Source: JACVRW01 sp963751835
GTDB taxonomy: Bacteria > Actinomycetota > Thermoleophilia > Solirubrobacterales > Thermoleophilaceae
Direction: 5' to 3'
DNA: 64,000 nucleotides
NCBI GenBank assembly: GCA_963751835.1
Contig: CAVVWD010000013.1
Coordinates: forward strand, 29,438 to 93,437
Part shown: positions 49,701 through 58,840 of the stretch, piece by piece
Layout: each line of letters opens with the position of its first letter
How positions within the stretch are numbered: the first letter of the stretch is position 1
Program-made: the position numbers and the translations under genes
Notes under the pieces: model-generated
Databases searched by the model: none
Told to the model about the DNA's origin: nothing
Seen by the model: only the letters and a program-made list of their open reading frames with translations

Positions 49701-51601
49701 TGGCTGACGAGCGCGTTGATGAATGCCCCGCGCTCGGCCTCGTCGCGGCATGTGGCAAACGTCTCCTCGAACTGATCGACGGCAATGACCAGCCGGTCCC
49801 GTGACGCGACCTCGGCGGTGGCCTGCTCGAGTGCCGCGAGCGGATGTTCGCCCGGACGCAATAGCGCCAGTCCCCAGCCATCGCTGCCCGGCAAGACGCC
49901 GTCGGCGAGCGCTGCGAGCAGCCCGGCCTGCAGCGCGGACGATTTGCCGCTGCCGGACGGACCCACGATGCCCATGAGCGGCGCGCCAGGCAGCCGCGCC
50001 ACCATCTCGGCCACGAGCCGCTCGCGGCCGAAGAAGACCTCGGCGTCCTCCAGCTCGAAGGAGGCGAGCCCCTTGAATGGGCAGGCGACGAAGACCCGTT
50101 CGGCGTTCTCCAGCCCCGCGCGCGCACGCACCGCCTGTAGCTCAACCACGCTAGCCGCCACGTCGTCCTCCGCGGTGCGCAGGCCTTTGCGCTCGGTGGC
50201 TGCGCGAGCGGCCACGGCGCCCAGGCGGCGCGCCGCTTCGGTGCGCGCCCACTCGCTCGCTACGCGGTGCACGCGCTGGGGGATCCCGCCACTGGCCTCG
50301 GCGAGCTGCTCCAGCGGGATCTCCATCCGATCGCGGCCGCCGGTGTAGAGCCGTGCCACCGCGAGCACCGCGCCGCGGTCGAGCGGCGCCAGGTCGAGCG
50401 TCGCAGCGGCATGCAGCCGGGCCCCTACCGCGGGGTCCTCCGCCGTCGCCAGCACGAGCAGGGGCAGTCCGGCCAACGCCACCGCCAGCTCGCCGAGCGC
50501 GCCCAGCTGCTCCTCGCCCGCGTGGTCGACGTCGTCGACCACCAGCAGCGTCGGGCGTCCGGTGTGGCGAGCGCCCGCCAGCGCGGCTCGCGTCGCCTCC
50601 GGGGAACCCGCCCCGTCGAGGTAGAGCACCTCGCCGCGCTCGCGCTGCACATCACGGGCCAGCTCCGCCGCCAGCCGCGTCTTGCCCATCCCGTGCGTCC
50701 CCGCGACCAGCACGAACCGGCCGGCTCCACGCTCCGCCCCGCGCCAATGCTCCCGCAGCCAGTCGAGCTCGGCCTCCCGGCCCGCCAACAGCGTGCCCGC
50801 GTCGAGCTCCGGCGGCACGTCGGCCGCTTCCGCGGCCGGCACGGCAAGAGTCGGGTCCTGCGCGAGGATCGCGTGCTCCAGCTCCCTGAGCCGCTCACCG
50901 GGCTCGATTCCCAGCCCTTCGAGCAGGCTCCTCCTGGCGTCGTGGTACGCCTGCAGCGCGTCCGCTTGTCTGTCGCAGCGGTAGAGGGCGAGCATCAGCT
51001 GTGCGCGCAGGCGCTCCCGATAGGGGTGCTCGCGGATCAGTGCCTCGAGTTGGGGCACCACCTCCTCGTGGCGGCCGAGCTCCAGCTGCGCCTCAACAAG
51101 CTGCTCGAGGACGGCAGTCCGCAGGTCAGCCAGCCGGGCGATTTCCCGCTGCGCGAATGGCTCGTATGCGACGTCGGCAAGGGGTGGCCCGGTCCACAGC
51201 GCGAGTGCCCTCTCGAACGTTGAAGCGGCGCGCTCTGGGCGGCCCTGGGCGAGTTCGGTTCTGCCTTCGGCAGCGAGCAGCTCGAACTGGTGCGAGTCGA
51301 GACGATCGGGATCGAGCTGCAACTCGTAGCCGTGGTAGCGGGTCACGATGCTGCCGCCGGCTCCGTTGTCACTCCCCTGGGTGAGCGTCTTGCGCAGGTG
51401 CGAAACGTGGACCTGCAGCGTCTTGCGGGCGGTTGTGGGCGGGTGCTCCCCCCACAGCTCGTCGATCAGGCGATCGGTGCTGACCGTCTCGTTTGCGTGG
51501 AGGACGAGGAGCGCCAGCAGCGCTCGCTGCTTCGTCCCGCGCGGCGTGACCACGCGCCCCTCGTCGAGGGCCTGCAAGGGACCAAGGATGCAGAAGTCCA
51601 T
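46670..51601 (-). CDS. Giant SARP-BTAD regulator with two STAND NTPases, TM and WD40 propellers
   Basis: About 1643 residues. Order: OmpR-like winged helix (1-95, 'FCILGPLQALDEGR', 'RLIDELWGEHPPTTARKTL'); BTAD domain (about 100-245); NTPase 1 with Walker A 'GTHGMGKTRLA' (about 304) and Walker B 'TLLVVDDVDH'; nSTAND1-like NTPase 2 after 'PFKGLASFE...FFGRERLV', Walker A 'GPSGSGKSSALQAG' (about 550), Walker B 'LVIAVDQFEE'; a winged segment to about 870; one TM helix at about 915-935; then about 14 WD40-like units (about 995-1625, 'SPDGRTL...IRLWDL'), enough for two seven-bladed propellers. It is likely a membrane-anchored, ligand-gated regulator of the AfsR type. An alternative GTG start lies at 51610. 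It is divergent from the MoxR operon by about 115 bp. Confidence 0.92.
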   Translation of the reverse strand: MDFCILGPLQALDEGRVVTPRGTKQRALLALLVLHANETVSTDRLIDELWGEHPPTTARKTLQVHVSHLRKTLTQGSDNGAGGSIVTRYHGYELQLDPDRLDSHQFELLAAEGRTELAQGRPERAASTFERALALWTGPPLADVAYEPFAQREIARLADLRTAVLEQLVEAQLELGRHEEVVPQLEALIREHPYRERLRAQLMLALYRCDRQADALQAYHDARRSLLEGLGIEPGERLRELEHAILAQDPTLAVPAAEAADVPPELDAGTLLAGREAELDWLREHWRGAERGAGRFVLVAGTHGMGKTRLAAELARDVQRERGEVLYLDGAGSPEATRAALAGARHTGRPTLLVVDDVDHAGEEQLGALGELAVALAGLPLLVLATAEDPAVGARLHAAATLDLAPLDRGAVLAVARLYTGGRDRMEIPLEQLAEASGGIPQRVHRVASEWARTEAARRLGAVAARAATERKGLRTAEDDVAASVVELQAVRARAGLENAERVFVACPFKGLASFELEDAEVFFGRERLVAEMVARLPGAPLMGIVGPSGSGKSSALQAGLLAALADGVLPGSDGWGLALLRPGEHPLAALEQATAEVASRDRLVIAVDQFEETFATCRDEAERGAFINALVSHARDPRRRTLVLMAVRADLYGRCAAHPELSRMLGANHVLVGPMRHSELRRAIELPARRAGLRVEAELVDALVADVEGEPGALPLLSTSLLELWQRRDGRSLRMSAYEHAGGVHGAVARLAESAYERLDPDRQLLARRLLLRLAGEDEAAVRRRVPLAELGGGRDQRVTEVLARLAEERLVTIGDGEVEIAHEALLREWPRLRGWLEEDSEGRRLQLRLGAAARQWQAAGRDPEELYRGPRLAAALDWSAAHRGELNPVERAFLDESRAAGERSQRRLRAALAGVFGLLVVAVIAGLVALDQRGNARDEAVAADAQRLGAQALSEDDLDRALLLARQGVALDDTLQTRSNLLAALLKSPAAIGVLRGDGDQLISMDLSPDERTLAFIDYDGTVSFVDTRTRRRAGRRATVAGSVHEGVIVDPELRPDVRFSPDGSLLAVAGSLPVVLDARTHRVLARLRMGRDRTMYTVRFSPNGRTLSAAIALDQARGTVIRRFDVRTGRPLGAERHVSRNLVTLMLSRDGRRMITTGSGEDTLVSDARTLRPLARLPIGAEQAALSPDGRTMLAGGRDGSVQFVDVATGNVRRASGRHDGAVAESEFSPDGRTAITAGEDGRLIVWDVRRASAGETLEGHSGQITGLAISRDSSTLYSTGLDGKVLIWDLAGSRRLGRPFRAGRSNPEFPRFALSPDGRLLALGQFDGTVALVDARTLRPRSEFRVTRGPVQGMGFVPRGRLLVVGADDGFLALVDPGRGRIVKPLGGHDEKILTPSFSADGRLMATASDVQGDAGDGEVRLWALPSGAPVGAPLRYPTVGDVSLSPDGRTLAVTHPPAGGVEIVDVAKRDSQASLTEAETVWDLARFTPDGRHLVGASYKGWARLWSAEEPGPFNLASPWKPASPPFSGHAGRVEWQSVSPDSRTLATGSTDGTIRLWDLPTQKPLGTPLPGLPNRYLLPQFTPDGSHLFAITDAGRAYRWDVRPSSWARHACAVAGRRLTRSEWKDALPERKYDPAC

Positions 51602-51724
51602 TGTGGCCACCGTACAGTGGGGCCCATCCCTTCACAAGCTGCTTCTGGCCTGCTTTTACCGGGTTTTTGCCGACCCGCAGCCGACCTGCGGACAATGGCT
51701 CCCGATGCTGCGAGGAGTGCCGTG

Positions 51725-52146
51725 ATGGTGGTGGTCGCCGAACTTGCGTTCGTCTTCGTCGCGGGCATCGGTGCGGCGGTCTGGCTCGCGGTGCTCGCCC
51801 AGCGCCTGCCGGCGAGAGCGCATGTGTTCGAGTCCGCGTTGCGGCAGCCCGAGCGGACCAACTTGCGGCCGGCCCGGCTCGTGCGGGTCGAGCACCTCGT
51901 CGCATCGTCGCGCTCCAGCCTCTGGGACGCGCACACCCGCCTGCGGCCGCTGCTGATCGATATCGCCGAGGTGCGCCTGGCCAGGCGAGGCCTGCGGCTC
52001 GAGCACGACCGCGCCGAGGCCCGGCGCCTGCTCGGCACCAGCGCGTGGGAGTTCCTTCGTCCTGACCGGCCGGCGCCCGAGGACCGGCAGGCTCTCGGTA
52101 TCGGGCCGCATGAGCTCGAGCAGATCCTCGACGCGCTGGAGGCCCT

Positions 52147-52150
<4 letters not shown>
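51725..52150 (+). CDS. Small membrane-anchored protein ahead of moxR, unknown
   Basis: 141 residues. An N-terminal TM helix (ELAFVFVAGIGAAVWLAVLA, about 5-24) is followed by a mostly helical, Arg-rich cytosolic region ('LRPLLIDIAEVRLARRGLRLE') and an acidic C-terminus ('GIGPHELEQILDALEAL'). It resembles the small protein often found just upstream of MoxR in actinobacterial MoxR-DUF58 clusters. The ATG is at 51725, and its stop overlaps the moxR GTG (GTGA). No known domain is recognised. Confidence 0.75.
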
Positions 52151-53127
<977 letters not shown>

Positions 53128-53131
<4 letters not shown>

Positions 53132-54402
53132 CGCTCGCCGCTTCGCCGCGACTGCAGTCGTATGCCGCGCTCGTCACGGTCGCGCTTATCGCCGCCCTGG
53201 CTGCGGGCCGGCCGGAGCTGGCGGCGCTCGCGGTCCCGTTTCTGCTGCTCCTCGGTATCGCGCTTGGGGGCTCGGCAGCGCCGGTGCTCGACGGCAGGCT
53301 GCGGCTCGAGCGCGAGCGGGCGATCGAGGGAGAGCGGGTACGCGCGACGGTTCAGGTCCACAACCACGGGGCCCCGGCGCGTGTGGAGCTCCATCTGCCC
53401 ACGGCGGCGCGACTGCGGACCGACTCGACTCCGATCGCGTTCTGGCTCGCCCACGACGAGGGGCGCTGCATCGAATTCGATTTGGCCGTCGGGCGCTGGG
53501 GCGTCCACGGGGCTGGGCCAACGGTTGTCCGGGCCCGCGACCGGCTCGGCGCGTTCGCGCTCGAGGGGACGCTCGGGCGCGCATGTGAGCTTCGCGTCTA
53601 CCCGGGAGCCCGCCGCCTGGAGAGGCTCGTCGCAGCGCTGCGAACGCGACCGGTGCTGGGGAGCCAGGTCGCGCGGGAGCTCGGCGAGGGCATCGAGTTC
53701 GCCGATCTTCGTCCGCTCGTGTCGGGCGACCGCGTCCGGCGCATCAACTGGCGCGCGACGTCGCGTCGCGGTGTCCCGTTCGTCAACGTGCAGCATCCCG
53801 AGCACAGCACCGACGTGGTCCTGTTCCTCGACACATTCACCGAGGTCCAGCGTGCGGACGAGGGCACGCTCGACGCCGCGGTGCACGCAGCGGCCGCGCT
53901 CGCAGCGGCGTACCTCGCGCGCCGCGATCGCGTCGCGCTGGTGAGCTTCGGCGGAGTGGTGAACTGGCTCACGCCGGCCGCCGGTACGAATCAGCTCTAC
54001 CGCATCGTCGATGCTCTGCTCGCCAGCCACGTCAGGCTCAGCTTTCGGTCGAAGGACGTCGCACGGCTGCCGCGCCGGCTGATTCCGGCGCGCGCGCTCG
54101 TGCTTGCTTTGAGCCCGCTGCTCGATGCACGCGGCGTGGCCGCCCTGCTCGACCTGCGCGCACGCGGCTACGACCTCGCGGTGATCGAGGTCTCGCCGGT
54201 GGCGTTGACGGCCGCCGGCGTCGCCGGACCTCAGGAGCTGCCTCTCCGGCTCTGGCGCTTGGAGCGCGACGCTCTGCGGACACGCTTCGAGACGCTCGGG
54301 GTTCCGGTCGTACGCTGGAAGTACCCGGGCACCGGCCTCGAGCTCGCAATCGAGGAGGTGATCACGTTCCGGCGCCGGGCACGACCCGCCTCGCGCGCCT
54401 AG
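53128..54402 (+). CDS. DUF58 domain membrane protein
   Basis: About 424 residues from the ATG at 53128, which overlaps the true moxR stop (ATGA). Two N-terminal TM helices (about 10-50), a beta-rich region, then the DUF58 core 'GIEFADLRPLVSGDRVRRINWRATSRRGVPFVN', followed by a vWA-like region starting 'VVLFLDTFTEV' with 'RDRVALVSFGG'. DUF58 proteins nearly always pair with MoxR ATPases. They are thought to be substrates or partners in metal insertion or protein-complex maturation; this is family knowledge, not shown here. Confidence 0.9.
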
Positions 54403-54422
54403 GAACCGCGGGTGGCGCGCTC

Positions 54423-54959
54423 GTGCTCGGCACGGCGCTCGGTGTCATGACCGCGTTCGACGCCGGACCGAGCGCATCAGCTCTGGTCGGCGCAGCCCTG
54501 GCGATCGCCCTGCTGTCGGTCGCTCTCACCGCGGCCCGGCCCACCCTGATCCCGTTCGCGCTCCTGCTCCTGGGAGCGCTCTACGCGATCCCCGACGCTG
54601 ACGGGGCGGTCGCAGCGCCGATCTTCGGCAGTGCCCTGCTGTTGACCGGAGAGCTTGCGTACTGGTCGCTCGACGAGCGCCTGTCTGTGCGGCTGCAGGC
54701 GGGCGTCCTCATGCCGCGCCTGCTCGCCAGCCTCGCGGTCGCCGCGGCGGCGATCCCGGCGAGCACGCTGGTGCTCGTCACCGCCGAGGCCGGGGTGGCG
54801 CGATCGCCGGCGACCACGGCCGCCGGAGGAGCGGCGATCGTCGCCTGCATCGCGCTCCTGACGTCGATGATCAGGCCGGCCGGGCTCCGGGCCTGCCGTT
54901 ATCGACCGCGAACGACGCGAACGTTTCCACCGGGGCGTCGCTCCGGCTCACGGTCCTGA
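54423..54959 (+). CDS. Polytopic membrane protein of MoxR cluster, unknown
   Basis: About 178 residues from GTG 54423, with five or so hydrophobic helices (residues about 2-35, 40-60, 66-78, 96-120, 130-145) and a basic tail. Codons with the same bias continue upstream to about 54381 ('TRLARLGTAGGAL') but begin with ACG rather than a start codon, so the true start may be there or one base may be wrong. It follows DUF58 by 20 bp and resembles the small membrane proteins seen in this type of cluster. No named domain. Confidence 0.65.
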   Translation: MLGTALGVMTAFDAGPSASALVGAALAIALLSVALTAARPTLIPFALLLLGALYAIPDADGAVAAPIFGSALLLTGELAYWSLDERLSVRLQAGVLMPRLLASLAVAAAAIPASTLVLVTAEAGVARSPATTAAGGAAIVACIALLTSMIRPAGLRACRYRPRTTRTFPPGRRSGSRS

Positions 54960-55030
54960 CCATGCGCAGGTCTGTGCGCCAGAGCTCGCGGTCCACCAGA
55001 CAACGACGTAGCCGCGCCGGTGCGCCGGGC

Positions 55031-55450
55031 TCAGAGCGGTGGGATCCATCGGCCTCTTACCAACGTCCCCCACTCCTCGCCGGTGTCATGCTCGCTGACC
55101 GGGTGTTCGTGCGCGCCGTAGAAGCGGAGGTCGGCGATGCCGGCCGGTCCATCGCGCAGCACCACGGCCCGCGGAAGCGCGCCCACGCGGAGAAAGTCCC
55201 GCAGCTCATAGCGCGCGTCGATCTCCGCGATCCACGCATCGTCCACGTGCCACTGAGCCGTGATCTCATGGGTCGTGGACCGCAGTTCGGCGAAGGATGC
55301 CGTCACGAGCTCGCGCACCTGATGAGTCCCCTCGGCGCGGCGGCCGTCCGTGGCAAGCAGCCGAGCCTCTGGCGCCAGGAGTGCCATCACGGCCTCAACA
55401 TCGAGGCTGTCGATGGCTGCCAAGAGCCGCTCGATGGGCGACTCGCTCAC
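55031..55450 (-). CDS. SnoaL-like (NTF2-fold) protein
   Basis: 139 residues from a GTG at 55450 (VSESPIERLLAAIDSLD). The cone-shaped alpha+beta NTF2 fold is suggested by 'LLAAIDSLDVEAVMALLAPEARLLATDG', 'GTHQVRELVTASFAELRSTTHEITAQWHVDDAWIAEIDARYEL' and terminal beta strands. Active-site residues are not conserved enough in this superfamily to name a reaction. The longer frame to 55624 runs through the end of the GH65 gene and is rejected. Confidence 0.75.
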   Translation of the reverse strand: MSESPIERLLAAIDSLDVEAVMALLAPEARLLATDGRRAEGTHQVRELVTASFAELRSTTHEITAQWHVDDAWIAEIDARYELRDFLRVGALPRAVVLRDGPAGIADLRFYGAHEHPVSEHDTGEEWGTLVRGRWIPPL

Positions 55451-55499
55451 GAGGCGGGAATCCTGACCCGGGCTGACCGAGGAGCGGACGTGTCGGGCG

Positions 55500-57854
55500 T
55501 CAACGTAGCGGCCGCCTCCTGGCGGGCGTCCGGCCAGCTGGCTGGGTGGGCACCTCGCGATCGGGCGCCGCAGGCAGAGGACGGCGGAGTGACCTGCGGC
55601 GCTCCACGGTCGCCTTCTCGCCATGATGCACGATCTCGAGCGGCTCGCCCTCCAGCAGCGTGTAGCTGGCCGTGTCGTGGCGGATCTCGACCAGCAGCCG
55701 TCGCCCGCGGAAGCAGAGCCTGAACGTCAGTCGCGCAAGAGCCTCGGGCAGGTGAGGCGCGAAGCTCAGGATCCCATCGTGGTCGCGCATCCCTCCGAAT
55801 CCCGCGACTGCGCCGATCCATGCCCCGGCGAGCGAAGCTATGTGCAGGCCGTCGCGGGTGTTGTGCTCGAGGTCGTCCAGGTCCAGGAGAGCGGCCTCGG
55901 CGAGGTAGTCGTAGGCGAGCCCCAAGTGGCCGACCTCAGCGGCGAGGACAGCCTGCGTGCAGGCCGACAGCGAGGAATCGCGAACCGTCAAGGCTTCGTA
56001 GTAGGCGAAGTTGCGGGCCTTCTGCTCGTCCGTGAACGCGTCGCCGCGGGCGTGCATTGCAAGCACCAGGTCCGCCTGCTTGACGACCTGCTTGCGATAC
56101 AGGTCGAAGTAGGGGAAGTGCAGCAGCAGCGGGTATTGCTCGGGCAGGGTGCCGGCGAAGTCCCAGCGGTCGTGCTCGGTGAACTCCTCCGCCTGGGGAT
56201 GGACGCCGCGGTCGGCGTCGTATGGGATCACGATGGTTCGTGCGGCGTCCCGCCAGCCCGCCGCCTCCTCGTCGTCGACGCCGAGCGTGGCCGCGACCTG
56301 AGGCTGGCGCTCGACGGCCTCGGCCGCCGCATAGAGGTTTCGCTGCGCCATCAAGTTCGTGTAGACGTTGTTGTCGGCGATCGCGCTGTACTCGTCTGGA
56401 CCGGTCACGCCGTCGATCCGGAACCGCCCGGCGGCATCGTGATGCCCCAGCGAGCGCCACAGCCTCGCGGTCTCGACGAGCAGGTCGGTGCCGATGTCGC
56501 GCTCGAACGCCTCGTCCCCGCTCGCCGATCGATAACGGGCTACGGCACCGGCGATGTCCGCGTTGACGTGAAACGCAGCGGTGCCCGCGGGCCAGTAGCC
56601 CGAGCACTCTTCCCCGCGGATCGTGCGCCAGGGGAACGCCGCGCCCTCGAGACCGAGCTGCCGCGCCCGCTCGCGCGCGAGCTCGAGCGTCGCGTGTCGC
56701 CAGCGAAGCGCATCGGCGGCGGCGTGAGGAGCGGTGTAGGTGAGGACCGGCAGCACGAACGTCTCCGTGTCCCAGAACGCGTGGCCGTCATATCCTGATC
56801 CCGTCAGGCCCTTCGCGGCAATCGCTCGCTGCTCGGCTCTGGCGCCGGCCTGCAGGATGTGGAACAGGCCGAACCGGACCGCCTGCTGCAGCTCGGCGTC
56901 GCCGTCGATCTCGACGTCGGCGCGTTCCCAGAAGTCATCGAGGTACGCACGCTGCTCGGCAACGAGCGCGTCCCAGCCCCTGTGTTCCGCTTCGGCCACT
57001 GCGCCCCCGACTTGGTCCCGAACCGCGGGCAGCGACCGCTGGCTCGACCAACCGTAGGCGAGGAACTTCACCAGCCGCAGCGGCTCCCCGGGAGAGACGT
57101 CCGCGGAAACCGTCAGGCGCGCGAGGTCCTCGTAGCTGTCGATCGACGACTCCACTCCTTCGGGTCCATCGATCACGTGCCCCATCGCGGCCGACAGCCT
57201 GAGCCCGCTCGCCGAGGTCGTGTGCGTCAGGACCGCCAGCCTGTCAACGGCAGCTGAGGACTCCGCGCGGAGCGGCGAGGCCAGCGCCGCCGCCACCCGC
57301 GGGTCCATATCCCTATCCGGCATCGACTCGTTTGCCACGAGCTCCGACTGGATGACCACGGGTATCTGCCCGTCGAGCGGCTCGACCTCGTACAGGATCG
57401 CCGCCACGGCGCGCTGGGAGAACGAGACCAGGCGAGTCGAGGAGACGCGAACCTGACGCGCCGTCGGGGACACCCACTCCGCGACCCGGTGGAGGAGACC
57501 CGTGCGTAGGTCGAGCACCCGCTCGTGCCTCCGAAGCTCCCCGTAGCGGACGTCGAAGGGCTCGTCCTCGACGAGCAGGCGGATGATCTTGCCGTTGGTC
57601 ACGTTCACCACCGTCTGCCCCGACTCCGGGTTTCCGTAGCCCGCTTCGGCGTAGGGCAGGGGGCGAACCTCGTAGAACCCGTTCAAGTAGGTGCCCGGCA
57701 GGCCGAACGGCTCGCCCTCGTCCAGGTTGCCGCGCAGGCCGATGTGACCGTTCGCCAGCGCGAACACCGACTCGGTCTGCGCAAGGGTGTCGAGATGAAG
57801 CTCGGTCTCCCGAACGGCCCACGGCTCGACGGGGAAAGCGCGATGCTGGATCAT
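55500..57854 (-). CDS. Glycoside hydrolase family 65 disaccharide phosphorylase
   Basis: 784 residues. GH65 order: N-terminal beta-sandwich ('AFPVEPWAVRETELHLDTLAQTES', 'ALANGHIGLRGNLDEG', 'GTYLNGFYE'), an (alpha/alpha)6 barrel with 'AKGLTGSGYDGHAFWDTETFVLPVL', the catalytic acid Glu in 'DGVTGPDEYSAIADNNVYTNLMA', phosphate-site region 'VVKQADLVLAMH', and a C-terminal sheet. Members act on trehalose, maltose, kojibiose or nigerose, releasing beta-glucose-1-phosphate by phosphorolysis. The beta-phosphoglucomutase-like gene overlapping its start (ATGA) fits this. The trehalose genes at 18.7-21.4 kb make trehalose a reasonable substrate, but it is unproven. Confidence 0.92.
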   Translation of the reverse strand: MIQHRAFPVEPWAVRETELHLDTLAQTESVFALANGHIGLRGNLDEGEPFGLPGTYLNGFYEVRPLPYAEAGYGNPESGQTVVNVTNGKIIRLLVEDEPFDVRYGELRRHERVLDLRTGLLHRVAEWVSPTARQVRVSSTRLVSFSQRAVAAILYEVEPLDGQIPVVIQSELVANESMPDRDMDPRVAAALASPLRAESSAAVDRLAVLTHTTSASGLRLSAAMGHVIDGPEGVESSIDSYEDLARLTVSADVSPGEPLRLVKFLAYGWSSQRSLPAVRDQVGGAVAEAEHRGWDALVAEQRAYLDDFWERADVEIDGDAELQQAVRFGLFHILQAGARAEQRAIAAKGLTGSGYDGHAFWDTETFVLPVLTYTAPHAAADALRWRHATLELARERARQLGLEGAAFPWRTIRGEECSGYWPAGTAAFHVNADIAGAVARYRSASGDEAFERDIGTDLLVETARLWRSLGHHDAAGRFRIDGVTGPDEYSAIADNNVYTNLMAQRNLYAAAEAVERQPQVAATLGVDDEEAAGWRDAARTIVIPYDADRGVHPQAEEFTEHDRWDFAGTLPEQYPLLLHFPYFDLYRKQVVKQADLVLAMHARGDAFTDEQKARNFAYYEALTVRDSSLSACTQAVLAAEVGHLGLAYDYLAEAALLDLDDLEHNTRDGLHIASLAGAWIGAVAGFGGMRDHDGILSFAPHLPEALARLTFRLCFRGRRLLVEIRHDTASYTLLEGEPLEIVHHGEKATVERRRSLRRPLPAAPDREVPTQPAGRTPARRRPLR

Positions 57855-58594
57855 CGGGCACCGATCAGTTCCGCGAGATCGCGGACCACGACATCGGCGC
57901 CGTGGGTCCGCAGGGCGTCGGCTTGGCCGGCACGATCGACTCCGACCACGAACGCGAAGTGTCCCCGGCGCCCGGCTTCGACTCCAGCCAGCGCATCCTC
58001 GAACACGGCGGCTTGACTCGGCCCTACGCGGAGCGCCCGTGCGCCCGCCAGGAACGTATCGGGAGCGGGCTTGCCGCTGAGGTGCTCCCGCTCGGCGAGC
58101 TGACCGTCAACGACCTGCTCGAACAAGTCGAGAATTCCCGCGGCGGCGAGTACGTCGCGGCAATTGGTGCTCGAGGACACGACGGCGCGGCGCAGGCCGG
58201 CGGTGCGGGCTGCCGCCACGTAGCGCACCGACCCCTCGTACGGCTGCACGCCCTCGTCGTGGATCATCCTCAGCACGAGGTCGTTCTTGCGGTCGCCGAG
58301 CCCGGTGATCGTCTCAGCGCCGGGCGGATCGTTCGGAGCCCCTTCTGGTAGCTCGATGCCGCGGGAAGCGAGAAACGAGCGGACCCCCTCGTAGCGGGGC
58401 TTGCCGTCAACGAACTCGTTGTAGTCGGCAACCGAATCGAACGGCAGGAACCTCTCACCCGTCCTCCCTGCTCGTTGGCGCAGGTAATCGTCGAACATCT
58501 GCTTCCACGCGGCGTCGTGGATCTTCGCCGTCTGAGTCAGCACGCCGTCGAGATCGAAGAGACACGCGCTCACGCCGGCAGGCAAGCCGAGCAC
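57851..58594 (-). CDS. Beta-phosphoglucomutase-family HAD phosphatase
   Basis: About 247 residues. Motif I 'ACLFDLDGVLTQTA' has the catalytic DxD, motif II 'VVSSSTNCRD', Lys in 'LSGKPAPDTFLAGA', motif IV 'AAVFEDALAGVEAGRRG'. A cap domain with 'GKPRYEGVRSFLASRGIEL' lies between, which is characteristic of the beta-PGM group. It converts beta-glucose-1-phosphate to glucose-6-phosphate. I chose the GTG at 58594 (VLGLPAGVSACLFD), which has GGGGAG upstream; a TTG at 58666 gives a longer, less likely N-terminus. It overlaps the GH65 start by ATGA. Confidence 0.88.
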   Translation of the reverse strand: MLGLPAGVSACLFDLDGVLTQTAKIHDAAWKQMFDDYLRQRAGRTGERFLPFDSVADYNEFVDGKPRYEGVRSFLASRGIELPEGAPNDPPGAETITGLGDRKNDLVLRMIHDEGVQPYEGSVRYVAAARTAGLRRAVVSSSTNCRDVLAAAGILDLFEQVVDGQLAEREHLSGKPAPDTFLAGARALRVGPSQAAVFEDALAGVEAGRRGHFAFVVGVDRAGQADALRTHGADVVVRDLAELIGAR

Positions 58595-58756
58595 GGTGGA
58601 ACCTATCTCCCCATGCCCGGCCGGGGGGAGGGAGAACGACGGGCCGCAAGCCACATGGCTCGTCAATGGTCGCCGAGGACACCGTCGCTGTCATCGGCCT
58701 GGCGACGACAGTTGGCCGTAATCCCTATGGCGTAGGCACCGTCGTAGGGTCGCCCC

Positions 58757-58840
58757 TCAAGCCGGCACGGCCATCAGCCCAGCGTCGCACAGCGCGCGGG
58801 CAAGCTGCTTGCGCGAGTTGACGCAAAGCTTCGACTCAGC
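58757..58840 (-). pseudogene. 3' remnant of a LuxR-type regulator
   Basis: Reading the minus strand from 58840, the codons give 'SKLCVNSRKQLARALCDAG' and end with a TGA at 58757-58759. This is like the last helix and tail of LuxR/GerE domains (the '...KLGISSRRQLARAL' pattern). Nothing upstream belongs to it, because the alpha/beta hydrolase gene ends at 58836. It looks like the tail of a regulator left after a deletion or insertion. Only about 25 codons support it. The rest of 58595-58756 shows no gene. Confidence 0.5.

Noticed and set aside
53132..54402. A single 751-residue MoxR-DUF58 fusion
   Set aside because: The join passes through about 80 nonsense Arg/Ala codons; MoxR's true C-terminus and a DUF58 ATG lie in the expected ATGA overlap.
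54962..55723. 253-codon plus-strand frame after the MoxR cluster
   Set aside because: Antisense to the SnoaL-like gene and the GH65 end, with no recognisable domain.
58595..58666. Longer beta-PGM starting at TTG 58666
   Set aside because: Adds 24 residues with no conservation pattern; the GTG at 58594 has a better ribosome site and normal family length.
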